From Shinella zoogloeoides (GTDB taxonomy: Bacteria; Pseudomonadota; Alphaproteobacteria; Rhizobiales; Rhizobiaceae), in contig NZ_CP086610.1 in assembly GCF_020883495.1 (NCBI RefSeq), positions 2,089,501-2,153,500 on the forward strand: a stretch of 64,000 bases of DNA. Direction: 5' to 3'. This document shows, in pieces, positions 19,201 through 28,471 of the stretch. Below the pieces are notes generated by a model. The model had not been told where the DNA came from. It saw only the letters and a program-made list of their open reading frames with translations, and searched no databases. The translations under genes and the position numbers were made by a program. The first letter of the stretch is position 1. Each line of letters opens with the position of its first letter.

Positions 19201-19937
19201 GCGGCGCAGCGTTCCTTCTCGATCGCCTCATAGGCAGCGTTGAGCGCGGCCATGCGGTCGTTCGCGATCTGATGGAACTCGGCCGGCACGCCACGCGCCA
19301 CCAGCGTATCAGGATGGTTCTCCGACGCAAGCACCCGGTAGCGCTTGCGAATCTCGGCGAAATCGTCGCTCGGCTTGACGCCCAGCACCTTGTAGGGGTC
19401 GCGGCCGCTGATATGGACGTGACGCGCCGTGATCTGCTCGAAGCGCTCCTCGGCCATGCCGAAGATTTCCGCGACGCGCGACAGGAACGCCATCTCGTTC
19501 TCGTGAATCAGCCCATCCGCCTTGGCGATGTGGAACAGGCCGTCGACGATATCCTCGAGGATCGGGCAGTTCTTTTCGCAGGAGACGCAGAGCGCCTTCA
19601 TCTTCTCCGCATAGGCCTCGTAGCCGGCAACGTCCTGCCGCGCGAGGTTATACAGCCGGGCGACATTGGCCGCCTGGTTGTCGGGATACTTGAAGATGTC
19701 CTTGAAGGCATCGACCTCGGCGGTCGTGACGATACCGTCCGCCTTCGCCATCTTGGCGGAAAGCGCGATCATCGCGACGGAAAAGGCAACCTGCCGGCGC
19801 GTTTCCGGATCGCCCTCGAAAAGCGTCCGCACAGCCTCGACCACGCCGGACAGCACGTTGCTGGCGGCATCGGAGACCATGCCGACAAGGCGATCCCATA
19901 CGGCACTGATGAAGCAACTCGGCGAATTCTGGAACAT
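19197..19937 (-). CDS. TerB-DnaJ domain co-chaperone (DjlA-like)
   Basis: The 246-residue protein has a TerB-like helical domain (about 20-150, with the acidic AKADGIVTTAEVDAF and AKADGLIHENE helices) and a C-terminal J domain carrying the essential HPD tripeptide in SENHPDTL. The pair matches DjlA-type proteins, which stimulate DnaK ATPase. E. coli DjlA has an N-terminal membrane anchor; here only a weakly hydrophobic N-terminus is seen. The frame is open 30 codons further upstream, but the ATG at 19937 fits the family better. Its stop overlaps the amidase start, so the two are cotranscribed. Confidence 0.85.
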   Translation of the reverse strand: MFQNSPSCFISAVWDRLVGMVSDAASNVLSGVVEAVRTLFEGDPETRRQVAFSVAMIALSAKMAKADGIVTTAEVDAFKDIFKYPDNQAANVARLYNLARQDVAGYEAYAEKMKALCVSCEKNCPILEDIVDGLFHIAKADGLIHENEMAFLSRVAEIFGMAEERFEQITARHVHISGRDPYKVLGVKPSDDFAEIRKRYRVLASENHPDTLVARGVPAEFHQIANDRMAALNAAYEAIEKERCAA

Positions 19938-20177
19938 AAGGTGATCTTGATCAGACAATTGCAGGGAAAGCAAGGCAGGAAATGGCTGGATGACAAAATT
20001 TTGATGCCCCTCATTAAGTGGAGGCATCGAATTTTCCGGTGCATGGATTTTCGCCGGCCCGGCATAGAAGACAATCCGTCATGGACTGCGGATAAGTTCG
20101 CCGCGCCGTTCCCCTGCGGGGGATTATGGTTTAGACAACGCGCACCTATCGAGACGTGCTGAAGCCGAGGAGGAAAC

Positions 20178-21392
20178 ATGGCCAAGCAGAAAGTCGCAAT
20201 GCTGACCGCCGGCGGGCTCGCGCCCTGCCTGTCGTCCGCTGTCGGGGGCCTTATCGAACGCTACAGCGACGTCGCGCCGGAAATCGAGCTGGTCGCCTAC
20301 CGCTCCGGCTATCAGGGCCTGCTGCTTGCCGACCGGATCGAGATCACGAAGGACATGCGCGAGAAAGCGCCCCTACTCCATCGTTATGGCGGCTCGCCCA
20401 TCGGCAACAGCCGCGTGAAGCTGACGAACGCCGCCGACTGCGTGAAGCGCGGCCTCGTCAAGGAAGGCGAGAACCCGCTGCGCGTGGCCGCCGAGCGGCT
20501 CGCCAAGGACGGCATCACCATCCTGCACACCATCGGCGGCGACGACACCAACACGACGGCGGCCGACCTTGCCGCCTATCTCGGCGCCAACGGCTACAAC
20601 CTCACCGTCGTCGGCCTGCCGAAGACGGTCGACAACGACGTCGTGCCGATCCGCCAGTCGCTCGGGGCATGGACGGCCGCCGAAGTCGGCGCCGGCTTCT
20701 TCGACCATGTCAGCAACGAGCAGAGCGCAGCGCCGAAGACGCTCGTCGTGCATGAGGTCATGGGCCGCCATTGCGGCTGGCTCACCGCCGCCACGGCCCG
20801 CGCCTATATCCAGAAGACCAGCGGCAACGACTATGTCGACGGCTTCATGATGAACAAGCAGCTCAAAAACATCGACGGCCTCTACCTGCCGGAGCTGGAC
20901 TTCAACCTCGAAGCCGAGGCCGAGCGCCTGAGGGCGATCATGGACCGCGCCGGCTTCGTCACGCTGTTCGTTTCGGAAGGCGCGTGCCTCGACGCCATCG
21001 TCGCCGAGCGGGAAGCCTCCGGCGAAACCGTCAAGCGCGACGCCTTCGGCCATGTGAAGATCGACACGATCAATGTCGGCAACTGGTTCTCCAAACAGTT
21101 CGCCGCCCTGCTCGGCGCCGAGCGCGCCATGGTGCAGAAGTCGGGCTACTATGCCCGCTCCGCCCCGGCCAACCGCGACGACCTGCGCCTCATCCAGAGC
21201 ATGACCGACCTTGCCGTCGAAAGCGCGCTCAACAAGGTCTCAGGCGTCACCGGCCACGACGAGGGCCAGGGCGGCAAGCTGCGCACCATCGAGTTCCCGC
21301 GCATCAAGGGCGGCAAGCACTTCGACACCTCCGCCAAGTGGTTCGGCGAGGTGATGGACGCCATCGGCCAGAAGTGGAAGCCGGCGGCCTGA
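20178..21392 (+). CDS. pfp: Pyrophosphate-dependent 6-phosphofructokinase
   Basis: This enzyme reversibly phosphorylates fructose 6-phosphate with pyrophosphate. The 404-residue protein has GGDDTNTT at 120-127, where the second aspartate replaces the glycine of ATP-dependent enzymes, and PKTVDND at 148-154, whose lysine is the other mark of PPi use. GGAGGAAAC gives an excellent ribosome-binding site. It is monocistronic, ending at a strong intrinsic terminator. Many rhizobia lack ATP-dependent phosphofructokinase, so this gene may supply that step or run toward gluconeogenesis. Confidence 0.93.
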   Translation: MAKQKVAMLTAGGLAPCLSSAVGGLIERYSDVAPEIELVAYRSGYQGLLLADRIEITKDMREKAPLLHRYGGSPIGNSRVKLTNAADCVKRGLVKEGENPLRVAAERLAKDGITILHTIGGDDTNTTAADLAAYLGANGYNLTVVGLPKTVDNDVVPIRQSLGAWTAAEVGAGFFDHVSNEQSAAPKTLVVHEVMGRHCGWLTAATARAYIQKTSGNDYVDGFMMNKQLKNIDGLYLPELDFNLEAEAERLRAIMDRAGFVTLFVSEGACLDAIVAEREASGETVKRDAFGHVKIDTINVGNWFSKQFAALLGAERAMVQKSGYYARSAPANRDDLRLIQSMTDLAVESALNKVSGVTGHDEGQGGKLRTIEFPRIKGGKHFDTSAKWFGEVMDAIGQKWKPAA

Positions 21393-21430
21393 TCAGATCC
21401 CGCTTGACGGCAAAAATTTGCGATGGCTTG

Positions 21431-21464
21431 CTCCCCGGATCGAACACCGATCCGGGGAGTTTTC
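21431..21464 (+). terminator. Intrinsic terminator of pfp, abutting the next start codon
   Basis: CTCCCCGGATCG and CGATCCGGGGAG form a perfect 12-base-pair stem with a five-base loop, followed by TTTT. The right arm (GGGGAG) is also the only ribosome-binding site for the LysE gene whose ATG is at 21465. Confidence 0.85.
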
Positions 21465-22094
21465 ATGTCCTTCGACCATTGGCTTGCCTTCGCCGCCGCA
21501 TCCGCCGTCATGCTCGCCATTCCGGGTCCGACGATCCTCCTCGTCATCTCCTATGCGCTCAGCCATGGCCGGCGCACGGCGGGGGCCACCGTCGCGGGCG
21601 TCGCGCTCGGCGACTTCACCGCGATGACCGCCTCCATGCTCGGCCTCGGCGCATTGCTCGCCACCTCGGCGGCCATCTTCACCGTGCTGAAATGGGTGGG
21701 CGCGGCCTATCTCGTCTGGCTCGGCATTAAGCTCTGGCGCGCGCCAGCCACGATCGGCGCGGAGGGCGAGGCCCCGGCGGAGGAAAGGCCCTTCCGCATC
21801 TTCGCCCATGCCTATGTCGTGACGGCGCTGAACCCCAAGAGCATCGTCTTCTTCGTCGCCTTCCTGCCGCAGTTCCTCGACCTCTCCCGGCCGATGCTGC
21901 CGCAGATGGTGATCTTCGAGGCGACCTTCCTCGTGCTCGCCACGCTGAACGCCTTCTCCTATGCCCTGCTTGCCTCCGCGGCCCGCAAAACCATCCGCAA
22001 CCCCACGGTCCAGAAGGTCGTGAACCGCACCGGCGGAACGCTTCTGATCGGCGCGGGACTGCTGACGGCGGGCCTCAAACGGGCGACGGCATGA
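21465..22094 (+). CDS. LysE/RhtB family amino-acid exporter
   Basis: The 209-residue protein is an inner-membrane exporter with about six helices. It has the family's N-terminal pattern LAIPGPTILLVISYALSHG (about 18-36), a GAAYLVWLGIKLWR helix end, and TALNPKSIVFFVAFLPQF. LysE/RhtB proteins export amino acids such as lysine, homoserine or threonine; the substrate is unknown. The ATG at 21465 is chosen because its GGGGAG site overlaps the pfp terminator. That arrangement makes read-through expression depend on opening the hairpin. Confidence 0.9.
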   Translation: MSFDHWLAFAAASAVMLAIPGPTILLVISYALSHGRRTAGATVAGVALGDFTAMTASMLGLGALLATSAAIFTVLKWVGAAYLVWLGIKLWRAPATIGAEGEAPAEERPFRIFAHAYVVTALNPKSIVFFVAFLPQFLDLSRPMLPQMVIFEATFLVLATLNAFSYALLASAARKTIRNPTVQKVVNRTGGTLLIGAGLLTAGLKRATA

Positions 22095-22225
22095 CGCATC
22101 GCGAGGTCTACGGGTTGCCGCTTACGGCCTGATCGGCTATGAGCGGGGCACGGCCACGGCCGATTGATTTGCAAAAGCGGGGGCGTTCCGGCGCCCCTGA
22201 ACCCCGGCAAACCGAGAGCGACACC

Positions 22226-23164
22226 ATGGCTGATACCCCCGTTTCCCGTCCGGCACGCGTTGCCGCGCTTGCCTGTGCAGGCCTTCTTGCGACGCTTGCG
22301 GGCTGCGCCAGCGTTGCCGAAGATGCGGTGACGGCCAAGACCGTGACGCCCGCCTCGACCACCACGACGACGGATATCGCCGCAGCCGACGGCGCGACCA
22401 CGGAAGTCGCCTACGCCGCCCTTCCCGTCGCCAAGCCCGGCACGGAAAACACGCCCGCCGCCCTGCCGACGCCAATTGCCGTCGCGGTCGCGGGCGATGC
22501 AGCCGCGGTTCCGGTCTCCGCCCTTGCCGAAGCCAGGGCAGAAACGGGCGCGGCCGCGGCCACCGCCGCGCTTGCCGGCAATACGGGCAATGGCGTCACC
22601 GCCGTTGCCGGCATGCCGCAAGCCTACGACACCGTCATCGGCGTCTCCGTCATGGAACCGGGCTTCGACACGGGCGAGCCGGAAGGCCTCGAACAGCTCG
22701 TCGCCACCCACAAGATCGTGCCGATGGCCAAGCCCGCGATGATCAGCAACGCCGTCCTGACGACCGAGACGCGCCTGAAGGTGCCGCAGGCCGAGCAGCC
22801 GTTCAAGAAGTCCGGCACGCCGATCGACGCCCTGATCACCAAATACGCCGCCCTCTACGGCATTCCGGAATCGCTGCTGCACCGTGTCGTGCGGCGCGAA
22901 AGCACCTACAATCCCCGGGCCTTCAACCGTGGCCACTATGGCCTGATGCAGATCAAGTATTCGACGGCCAAGAGCATGGGCTACGAAGGCCCGGCGGAAG
23001 GCCTGTTCGACGCCGAGACGAACATCAAATATGCCGGCAAGTATCTGCGCGGCGCATGGATGGTCGCGGACGACAAGAACGACGGCGCGGTGCAGCTTTA
23101 CGCCGCCGGCTACTATTACCATGCCAAGCGCAAGGGCCTGCTGGACGAGACCGGGCTGCGGTAA
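22226..23164 (+). CDS. Lipoprotein lytic transglycosylase, SLT domain
   Basis: The 312-residue protein starts with a lipoprotein signal peptide ending in the lipobox LAGC (about 23-26), which predicts anchoring to a membrane by lipidated cysteine. A long low-complexity Ala, Thr and Val-rich linker runs to about 170. A C-terminal SLT domain follows with catalytic glutamate in VVRRESTYNPRAF, then GLMQIKYSTAKSMGY and a YAAGYYYH segment. It should cleave peptidoglycan glycan strands. The ATG at 22226 is preferred over frame-open upstream sequence because it begins the signal peptide. Confidence 0.92.
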   Translation: MADTPVSRPARVAALACAGLLATLAGCASVAEDAVTAKTVTPASTTTTTDIAAADGATTEVAYAALPVAKPGTENTPAALPTPIAVAVAGDAAAVPVSALAEARAETGAAAATAALAGNTGNGVTAVAGMPQAYDTVIGVSVMEPGFDTGEPEGLEQLVATHKIVPMAKPAMISNAVLTTETRLKVPQAEQPFKKSGTPIDALITKYAALYGIPESLLHRVVRRESTYNPRAFNRGHYGLMQIKYSTAKSMGYEGPAEGLFDAETNIKYAGKYLRGAWMVADDKNDGAVQLYAAGYYYHAKRKGLLDETGLR

Positions 23165-23182
23165 GTTCGCGCAATTGGCCGC

Positions 23183-23336
23183 CATCCGCCTGCCGGCATC
23201 TTCTCCCCGCCTGCGGGGCGAAGGCGAGCCTCGAACCGATTTCCTGAAAATAGCAGCGTCTTGGGGATGTAAGGCATAGCGACATCTCCCTTCTCCCCGC
23301 GTGCGGGGAGAAGGTCGCGGCAGCGGGATGAGGGGC
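23183..23336. repeat. Two inverted rhizobial-type intergenic palindromic repeats
   Basis: At 23200-23222 and 23288-23310 lie two copies of a CTTCTCCCCGC-GCGGGG-GAAG palindrome. Each is flanked by a CGGCAG-CGG-ATG tail, and the two copies are in opposite orientation. This resembles palindromic mosaic elements scattered between genes in Rhizobiaceae genomes. The pair sits between two convergent genes and could fold into a large stem or act as a two-way terminator. Confidence 0.65.
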
Positions 23337-23338
23337 CC

Positions 23339-23926
<588 letters not shown>

Positions 23927-24007
23927 GATCCGTAAATGTTCCCAAAGGCTTGAACAATGCTATAACGCGAACGGGCTTCGGCCCGGCACAACGATATGAG
24001 GGATGAC

Positions 24008-24409
24008 ATGCCAGCAAAAGAGACGATCCGCGCCTATTACGATGCTTTCAACAGGCAGGACATGGAGGCCTTCTTCGATCTCTTGCACGACGATGTCATC
24101 CACGACATCAACCAGGGCGGTCGCCAGGTCGGCAAGGATGCCTTCCGCGATTTCATGGCGCATATGAACCGCTGCTACCGCGAGACGCTGACGGATATCG
24201 TCATCATGTCCAACGACGACGGCACGCGCGGCTCGGCCGAATTCGTCGTCAACGGCCAGTACCTCGCCTCCGACGAGGGCCTGCCGGAAGCGAACGGCCA
24301 GACCTATGTCCTGCCGGCCGGCGCCTTCTTCGAGATCCGCGAAGGCAAGGTCGCCCGTATCTCCAACACCTACAATCTCAACGACTGGATCGCTCAGGTC
24401 GGCGCCTGA
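24008..24409 (+). CDS. NTF2-like / SnoaL-fold protein
   Basis: This 133-residue protein has the ketosteroid-isomerase-like pattern: helix with AYYDAFNRQDMEAFFDLLHDDVIHDI, then strands ending in GKVARISNTYNLNDWI. Members include isomerases, hydratases and stress proteins of unknown activity. The ATG at 24008 has a GAGGG site upstream. Its last 16 bases overlap the 3' end of the convergent hydrolase gene. No function is assigned. Confidence 0.75.
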   Translation: MPAKETIRAYYDAFNRQDMEAFFDLLHDDVIHDINQGGRQVGKDAFRDFMAHMNRCYRETLTDIVIMSNDDGTRGSAEFVVNGQYLASDEGLPEANGQTYVLPAGAFFEIREGKVARISNTYNLNDWIAQVGA

Positions 24410-25791
24410 GCCTCTGCCGCGTCCAGCACGTCGAGAATGCGCCTGATCAGCGTCTGGGGCCGGTAGTCGAGTTTCGACGGCGTCAGCCCCAGACGGATCA
24501 CCGCCAGCCCGCGCGCGGGAACGATGGCGGCCGACTGACCGTCATGCCCGCGCATCCAGAAGGTGCCGGCAGGCAGGCCGTAATCGGCATCGCTCTTGTC
24601 GCCCGGCCCCTTCGTCCAGGTCTGCATTTGGCTATAGGCGCCGCCGGATGCCGCGCTCGGCGTCGCCATGGCCGTCACGAACCCTTCCGGCAACAGCCGC
24701 ACGCCGTTCCAGACCCCGTCGTTCAAAAGCAGCAGCGAGAAGCGCGCCCAGTCGCGCGCCGTCGCATACATGTAGGACGAGCCGACGAAGATGCCGGTCT
24801 CGTCCGTCTCCATCACCGCGCTCGCCATGCCGAGCGGCCCGAACAGCGCCTTGGCCGGGAAGGAAAGCGCCTGCACCCGGCCGCCGAGCGCTTCCATCCA
24901 GAGGCGCGAAAGTAGCACCGCGGTACCGCTGGAATAATTGAATCTCTCACCCGGCCTCACCTCGAGCGGCAGGGACAGCACGAAGCGCGTCATGTCCGGC
25001 TCGAGGAACAGCATGCGCGTGACATCCGCAACCCCGCCATAGCCCTCATTGAAGGCAAGCCCGCTCTCCATGGCGAGCAACTGCGCGAGCGTGATCCGCG
25101 AACGCGCATCGCCGCGCCATTCCACAAAGAGATTGTCCGCGCGCGGCGAAAGGCCGCCGGCCTGGAACACCCGGCCGAGAAGCGCGGCATTGACCGACTT
25201 GGCCATCGACCAGCCGAGCAGCGGCGTTTCGGCGGCAAAGCCCTCGCCATAGGCCTCGGCGACGATGCGGCCGTCATGCACGACGACGACGGCCCGCATG
25301 CCCGGGCCGGTAAGCGCGGGATCGGCCAGCAGCGCCGAAATCCGCGGGTCCGGCGTCACGGCCTCGCCGGCGGGCCAGAGGACGGCCGGATCGCCCTTCG
25401 AGATCGCCGGCAGCGGTACATCCGACACCGCCTGCCGCGCCGCGCGGAAATCACCATCCGGCACGGTCGAGCAACCGAACCCCTCGTTCCACACCGCATG
25501 GCCTGGCGCGAAGACGCCCAGCAGATGGGTCGTGACCGTCTTTTCCGAAAGATCGACATTCTGCCGCATCAGGCGCAGCAGCGGATGGCCGGGGGCCTGC
25601 ACGTCCAGCGCCAGCACCTGCTGGGGATCGCGCCCGGCGATGAAGACGTTCGAGCAGACGATCTTGGCCGCATAGCCGGACCCGACGCTCAGCAGCGACG
25701 GCGGCGATACGATGATCCAGCTCGCCCCCACCAGGATGACGAGAACGAGCAGGGAAAGCGGCCAGGCGGCCAGCCTGTAGAATCGTCCCAT
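24394..25791 (-). CDS. Membrane-anchored serine hydrolase of the beta-lactamase/PBP4* family
   Basis: The 465-residue protein starts MGRFYRL after a strong AAGGAGAGG site. It has an N-terminal membrane helix (about 8-28) and a class C beta-lactamase-like domain. The nucleophile motif SMAK lies at 195-198 and a YSS triad (in FNYSSGTAV) takes the YxN position. Related proteins include esterases, D-aminopeptidases and 6-aminohexanoate hydrolases. A KTG-like third motif is replaced by a histidine-glycine segment (RGHDGQ), as in the esterase-type members. It is likely periplasmic; the substrate is unknown. Confidence 0.85.
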   Translation of the reverse strand: MGRFYRLAAWPLSLLVLVILVGASWIIVSPPSLLSVGSGYAAKIVCSNVFIAGRDPQQVLALDVQAPGHPLLRLMRQNVDLSEKTVTTHLLGVFAPGHAVWNEGFGCSTVPDGDFRAARQAVSDVPLPAISKGDPAVLWPAGEAVTPDPRISALLADPALTGPGMRAVVVVHDGRIVAEAYGEGFAAETPLLGWSMAKSVNAALLGRVFQAGGLSPRADNLFVEWRGDARSRITLAQLLAMESGLAFNEGYGGVADVTRMLFLEPDMTRFVLSLPLEVRPGERFNYSSGTAVLLSRLWMEALGGRVQALSFPAKALFGPLGMASAVMETDETGIFVGSSYMYATARDWARFSLLLLNDGVWNGVRLLPEGFVTAMATPSAASGGAYSQMQTWTKGPGDKSDADYGLPAGTFWMRGHDGQSAAIVPARGLAVIRLGLTPSKLDYRPQTLIRRILDVLDAAEAQAPT

Positions 25792-25858
25792 CGCGGCCCT
25801 CTCCTTACGCCTGCGAGACAAGCAGGATTTGATCGTCGTGAGAAGGCCTTTTTGTGTC

Positions 25859-27418
25859 TCAGGCCGAAAGCCTGATCTCCGGCCGCGCAAGGAGGGCTAT
25901 GACATCGGCTGCGGCGACCGGCCCGGAAATCAGGTAGCCCTGCGCTTCCGACGCGCCCCGCTGGCGGATGAAATCCAGTTGCCCTTCGGACTCGATGCCC
26001 TCCACCGTCGTCGTCACCTGGAAGGTCTGGCCCAGTTTCAGGATGATATCGACGATCTCGGCCTCGCGCTTGTTCTCCATCATAGCCCGCGCGAAGGAGC
26101 GGTCGATCTTGAGCTGGTCAATGGGGAAAGCGCGCAGGTTGTCGATCGAGGAGAAGCCGACGCCGAAGTCGTCCAGCGCGACGCGCACGCCATGGGCGCG
26201 CAGCTTGCCGAGCGTCTCGCGGATCGCCGCCCGGTCCGCCGACAGGACGGATTCCTTGACCTCGATGGTGAGGCGTCCGGGTGCAAGGCCCGTTTCGGCA
26301 AGACAGGCCTTCACATGATCGACGAAGGCGCAGTCCTTGAACTGGTCGCCCACCACATTGACCGCCACGCCCGCCGGCGCGGGCCAGCGGGCCGCCTCGC
26401 GGCAGGCCTCGCGCATCACCCAGTCGCCGAGCGGCAGGATGAGGCCGGTCTTCTCCGCGGCCGGAATGAAGACTTCCGGGTTGATCACGCCCTTCACCGG
26501 ATGCCGCCAGCGTATGAGCGCTTCGAAGGCGCGCACGGAACGGCTCTCGACGCCAACGATCGGCTGGTATTCCAGGAAGAATTCGCCCGCCGCGACCGCG
26601 CGCGCCAGATCGCGCTCGACGTCCGCGCGCGCCTGCATGTCGGCGGCAAGGGCCGCGTCGAAGAAGCGGAAGCTGCTGCCCTGCACCGCCTTGGCCTCAT
26701 AAAGGGCGACGTCGGCGCGCTTGAGCAGTTCCGACATGGTCGTGTCGCCCGCTTCCAGGAAAGTGACGCCGATACTGCAGCCGCTCGCCACGCGATGGCG
26801 CTTCAGCTCGAACGGCGCTTCGAACAGGCCGCAGATGGTGCGGCAAACGTCTTCCGCCTTGCCCTGGGAAGGACGGCCCGGGATGCCCACGACGAATTCA
26901 TCGCCGCCGAGGCGGTAGACGCGCGCCGGCGCGGGCAGCGCCCGGGTCAGCCGGTCGGCGATGGCGGCCAGAAGCTGGTCGCCCACATCATGGCCGAGGC
27001 TGTCGTTGACGAACTTGAAACGGTCGAGGTCGATGAGAAGGAGCGCCGGCCGGTGCTCCCCCCTCGCCTCCACGCGAGCCTGGATGTCGCGCTCGAGGCA
27101 ATAGCGGTTGGCAAGTCCGGTCAGCCGGTCGTGATGGGCGTCGTGCGTCAGCCGCTGCTCGGTCTGCCGGCGCTGGCTGATCTCGTCGATGAGCTGCGCC
27201 TTCGAACGGCCGATCTGGTAGAAACCGACGCCGAAGAAGACGGGCATGAGAGCGAGCGCGGTGGCCGCCGGCGCGGAAAAGCCGAAGAGGCTCGCCTGCT
27301 CCGGCTCGCGCAGGAGCTGATCGGCGGCAAGGCAGATCGCGGGAAGGAAGGTTCCGAAGACCGATCCTGCCAGCGCATAGCGCTGCTCGATCCTCGGCAA
27401 CAAGGTTTTCAACATCAT
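25859..27418 (-). CDS. Membrane GGDEF-EAL protein (cyclic di-GMP turnover)
   Basis: The 519-residue protein has two N-terminal hydrophobic segments (about 15-33 and 48-68), then a GGDEF domain with intact GGDEF at 171-175, then an EAL domain with intact EAL at 299-301 and a DDFGVGFSS loop. It could both make and degrade cyclic di-GMP, though in many such hybrids one domain is regulatory. There is no evident periplasmic sensor domain; the short membrane part may be the sensing element. It is divergent from the outer-membrane protein gene, and an imperfect palindrome (GTTGT-N7-ACAAC, 27432-27448) lies just before its start. Confidence 0.92.
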   Translation of the reverse strand: MMLKTLLPRIEQRYALAGSVFGTFLPAICLAADQLLREPEQASLFGFSAPAATALALMPVFFGVGFYQIGRSKAQLIDEISQRRQTEQRLTHDAHHDRLTGLANRYCLERDIQARVEARGEHRPALLLIDLDRFKFVNDSLGHDVGDQLLAAIADRLTRALPAPARVYRLGGDEFVVGIPGRPSQGKAEDVCRTICGLFEAPFELKRHRVASGCSIGVTFLEAGDTTMSELLKRADVALYEAKAVQGSSFRFFDAALAADMQARADVERDLARAVAAGEFFLEYQPIVGVESRSVRAFEALIRWRHPVKGVINPEVFIPAAEKTGLILPLGDWVMREACREAARWPAPAGVAVNVVGDQFKDCAFVDHVKACLAETGLAPGRLTIEVKESVLSADRAAIRETLGKLRAHGVRVALDDFGVGFSSIDNLRAFPIDQLKIDRSFARAMMENKREAEIVDIILKLGQTFQVTTTVEGIESEGQLDFIRQRGASEAQGYLISGPVAAADVIALLARPEIRLSA

Positions 27419-27530
27419 GTAACCCTAAACCGTTGTTATCATGACAACAGGGTGAGCACTGGCCCCATCGGCCTCACGATGTTCTAGCCAACAAAGAATG
27501 ACAGAGTCTTAAGAGTGCGTTGGCGTTTGG

Positions 27531-27557
27531 CCCCCAAGATTCAGGGGGTCTTCTTTT
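27531..27557 (+). terminator. Terminator-like hairpin upstream of the beta-barrel gene
   Basis: CCCCC and GGGGG form a short stem with an eight-base loop, followed by TCTTCTTTT. It lies in the divergent region about 90 bases before the beta-barrel start. It could end a short plus-strand transcript or attenuate the gene, or be chance. Confidence 0.35.
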
Positions 27558-27648
27558 CCCGGGAACCTTGGCGCGGCTCGCGCGTTCCTGCCCTTGTTGT
27601 CATTCGTGCGTGGGGCTTCGCGCGACTATCGAGTGGGAAGGACATGAC

Positions 27649-28314
27649 ATGAAATCGATGATCCTCGCCGCCGCCGGTCTGCTTGCGGGCGCAAGCGCAT
27701 TGCCGGCTCTGGCGGCAGACATGACCGTCACCGAACCGCCCATGGAGGCCCCCATCACCGAGGTGTCGGGCGTCTACGACTGGGGCGGCTTCTATGTCGG
27801 CGTGAATGCCGGCTACGCCTTCACCGGGGTCGATTACTCCGACGGCACGACCTCCATCGACCGCGACCTGAACGGGTTCGCGCTCGGCGCCTATGCGGGC
27901 TACAACATCTTCAACGACGGCTGGGTCTACGGCGTCGAGGCCGACGTCAAGCACGACTTCAACGACGAGCGCTTCGCGACCGGCGCCGGCACGATCGATA
28001 CGGAAACCACCTGGGGCGGCTCCGTCCGCGCCCGTCTCGGCTACGCCATCGACCGGACCCTGATCTACGGCACGGGCGGCTATGCCTTCACCCACGCCAA
28101 GCTGGAGAACGTAACCACCGGCGCGAGCGACGGCGAGACCCTGCACGGCTGGACCATCGGCGCGGGCGTCGAGCACGCCTTCACCGACACCGTGGCGGGC
28201 CGGATCGAATACCGCTACAGCGACTACAGCAAGTCCGACGTCTTCGGCCTCGCCGGGGTCGATGGCGATGTCGATTCGCACTCCATCATGGTCGGCGTGA
28301 GCATGAAATTCTGA
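27649..28314 (+). CDS. Outer-membrane beta-barrel protein (Omp25/31-like)
   Basis: The 221-residue protein has a clean signal peptide (about 1-23, cleaved after LPALAA) and then repeating amphipathic strands rich in Gly, Tyr and Asp. Examples are WGGFYVGVNAGYAF, VRARLGYAIDR and the closing GRIEYRYSDY and HSIMVGVSMKF. The protein ends with phenylalanine, the usual last residue of outer-membrane barrels. It resembles the Omp25/Omp31 porin-like family of Brucella and rhizobia, eight-stranded barrels of about this length. GGAAGGA lies six bases before the ATG. Confidence 0.92.
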   Translation: MKSMILAAAGLLAGASALPALAADMTVTEPPMEAPITEVSGVYDWGGFYVGVNAGYAFTGVDYSDGTTSIDRDLNGFALGAYAGYNIFNDGWVYGVEADVKHDFNDERFATGAGTIDTETTWGGSVRARLGYAIDRTLIYGTGGYAFTHAKLENVTTGASDGETLHGWTIGAGVEHAFTDTVAGRIEYRYSDYSKSDVFGLAGVDGDVDSHSIMVGVSMKF

Positions 28315-28319
28315 CCGCG

Positions 28320-28348
28320 AAGCCGGGACGGTGCCGCCGTCCCGGCTT
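28320..28348 (+). terminator. Hairpin after the beta-barrel gene
   Basis: AAGCCGGGACGG and CCGTCCCGGCTT make a perfect 12-base-pair stem with a five-base loop, six bases after the stop codon. There is little T-run, but position and stability support termination or 3'-end protection. Confidence 0.65.
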
Positions 28349-28471
28349 AACGCTCCGCTAACCGTAATTTTACGAAAATACGCGATAGGTCGAGAACCCG
28401 TCTCGCGCGCTCCCCTTTACGGCCCGGTCCATTCGAGGCAGGATTGGTAAACGCGCAACAACGGAACCTCC

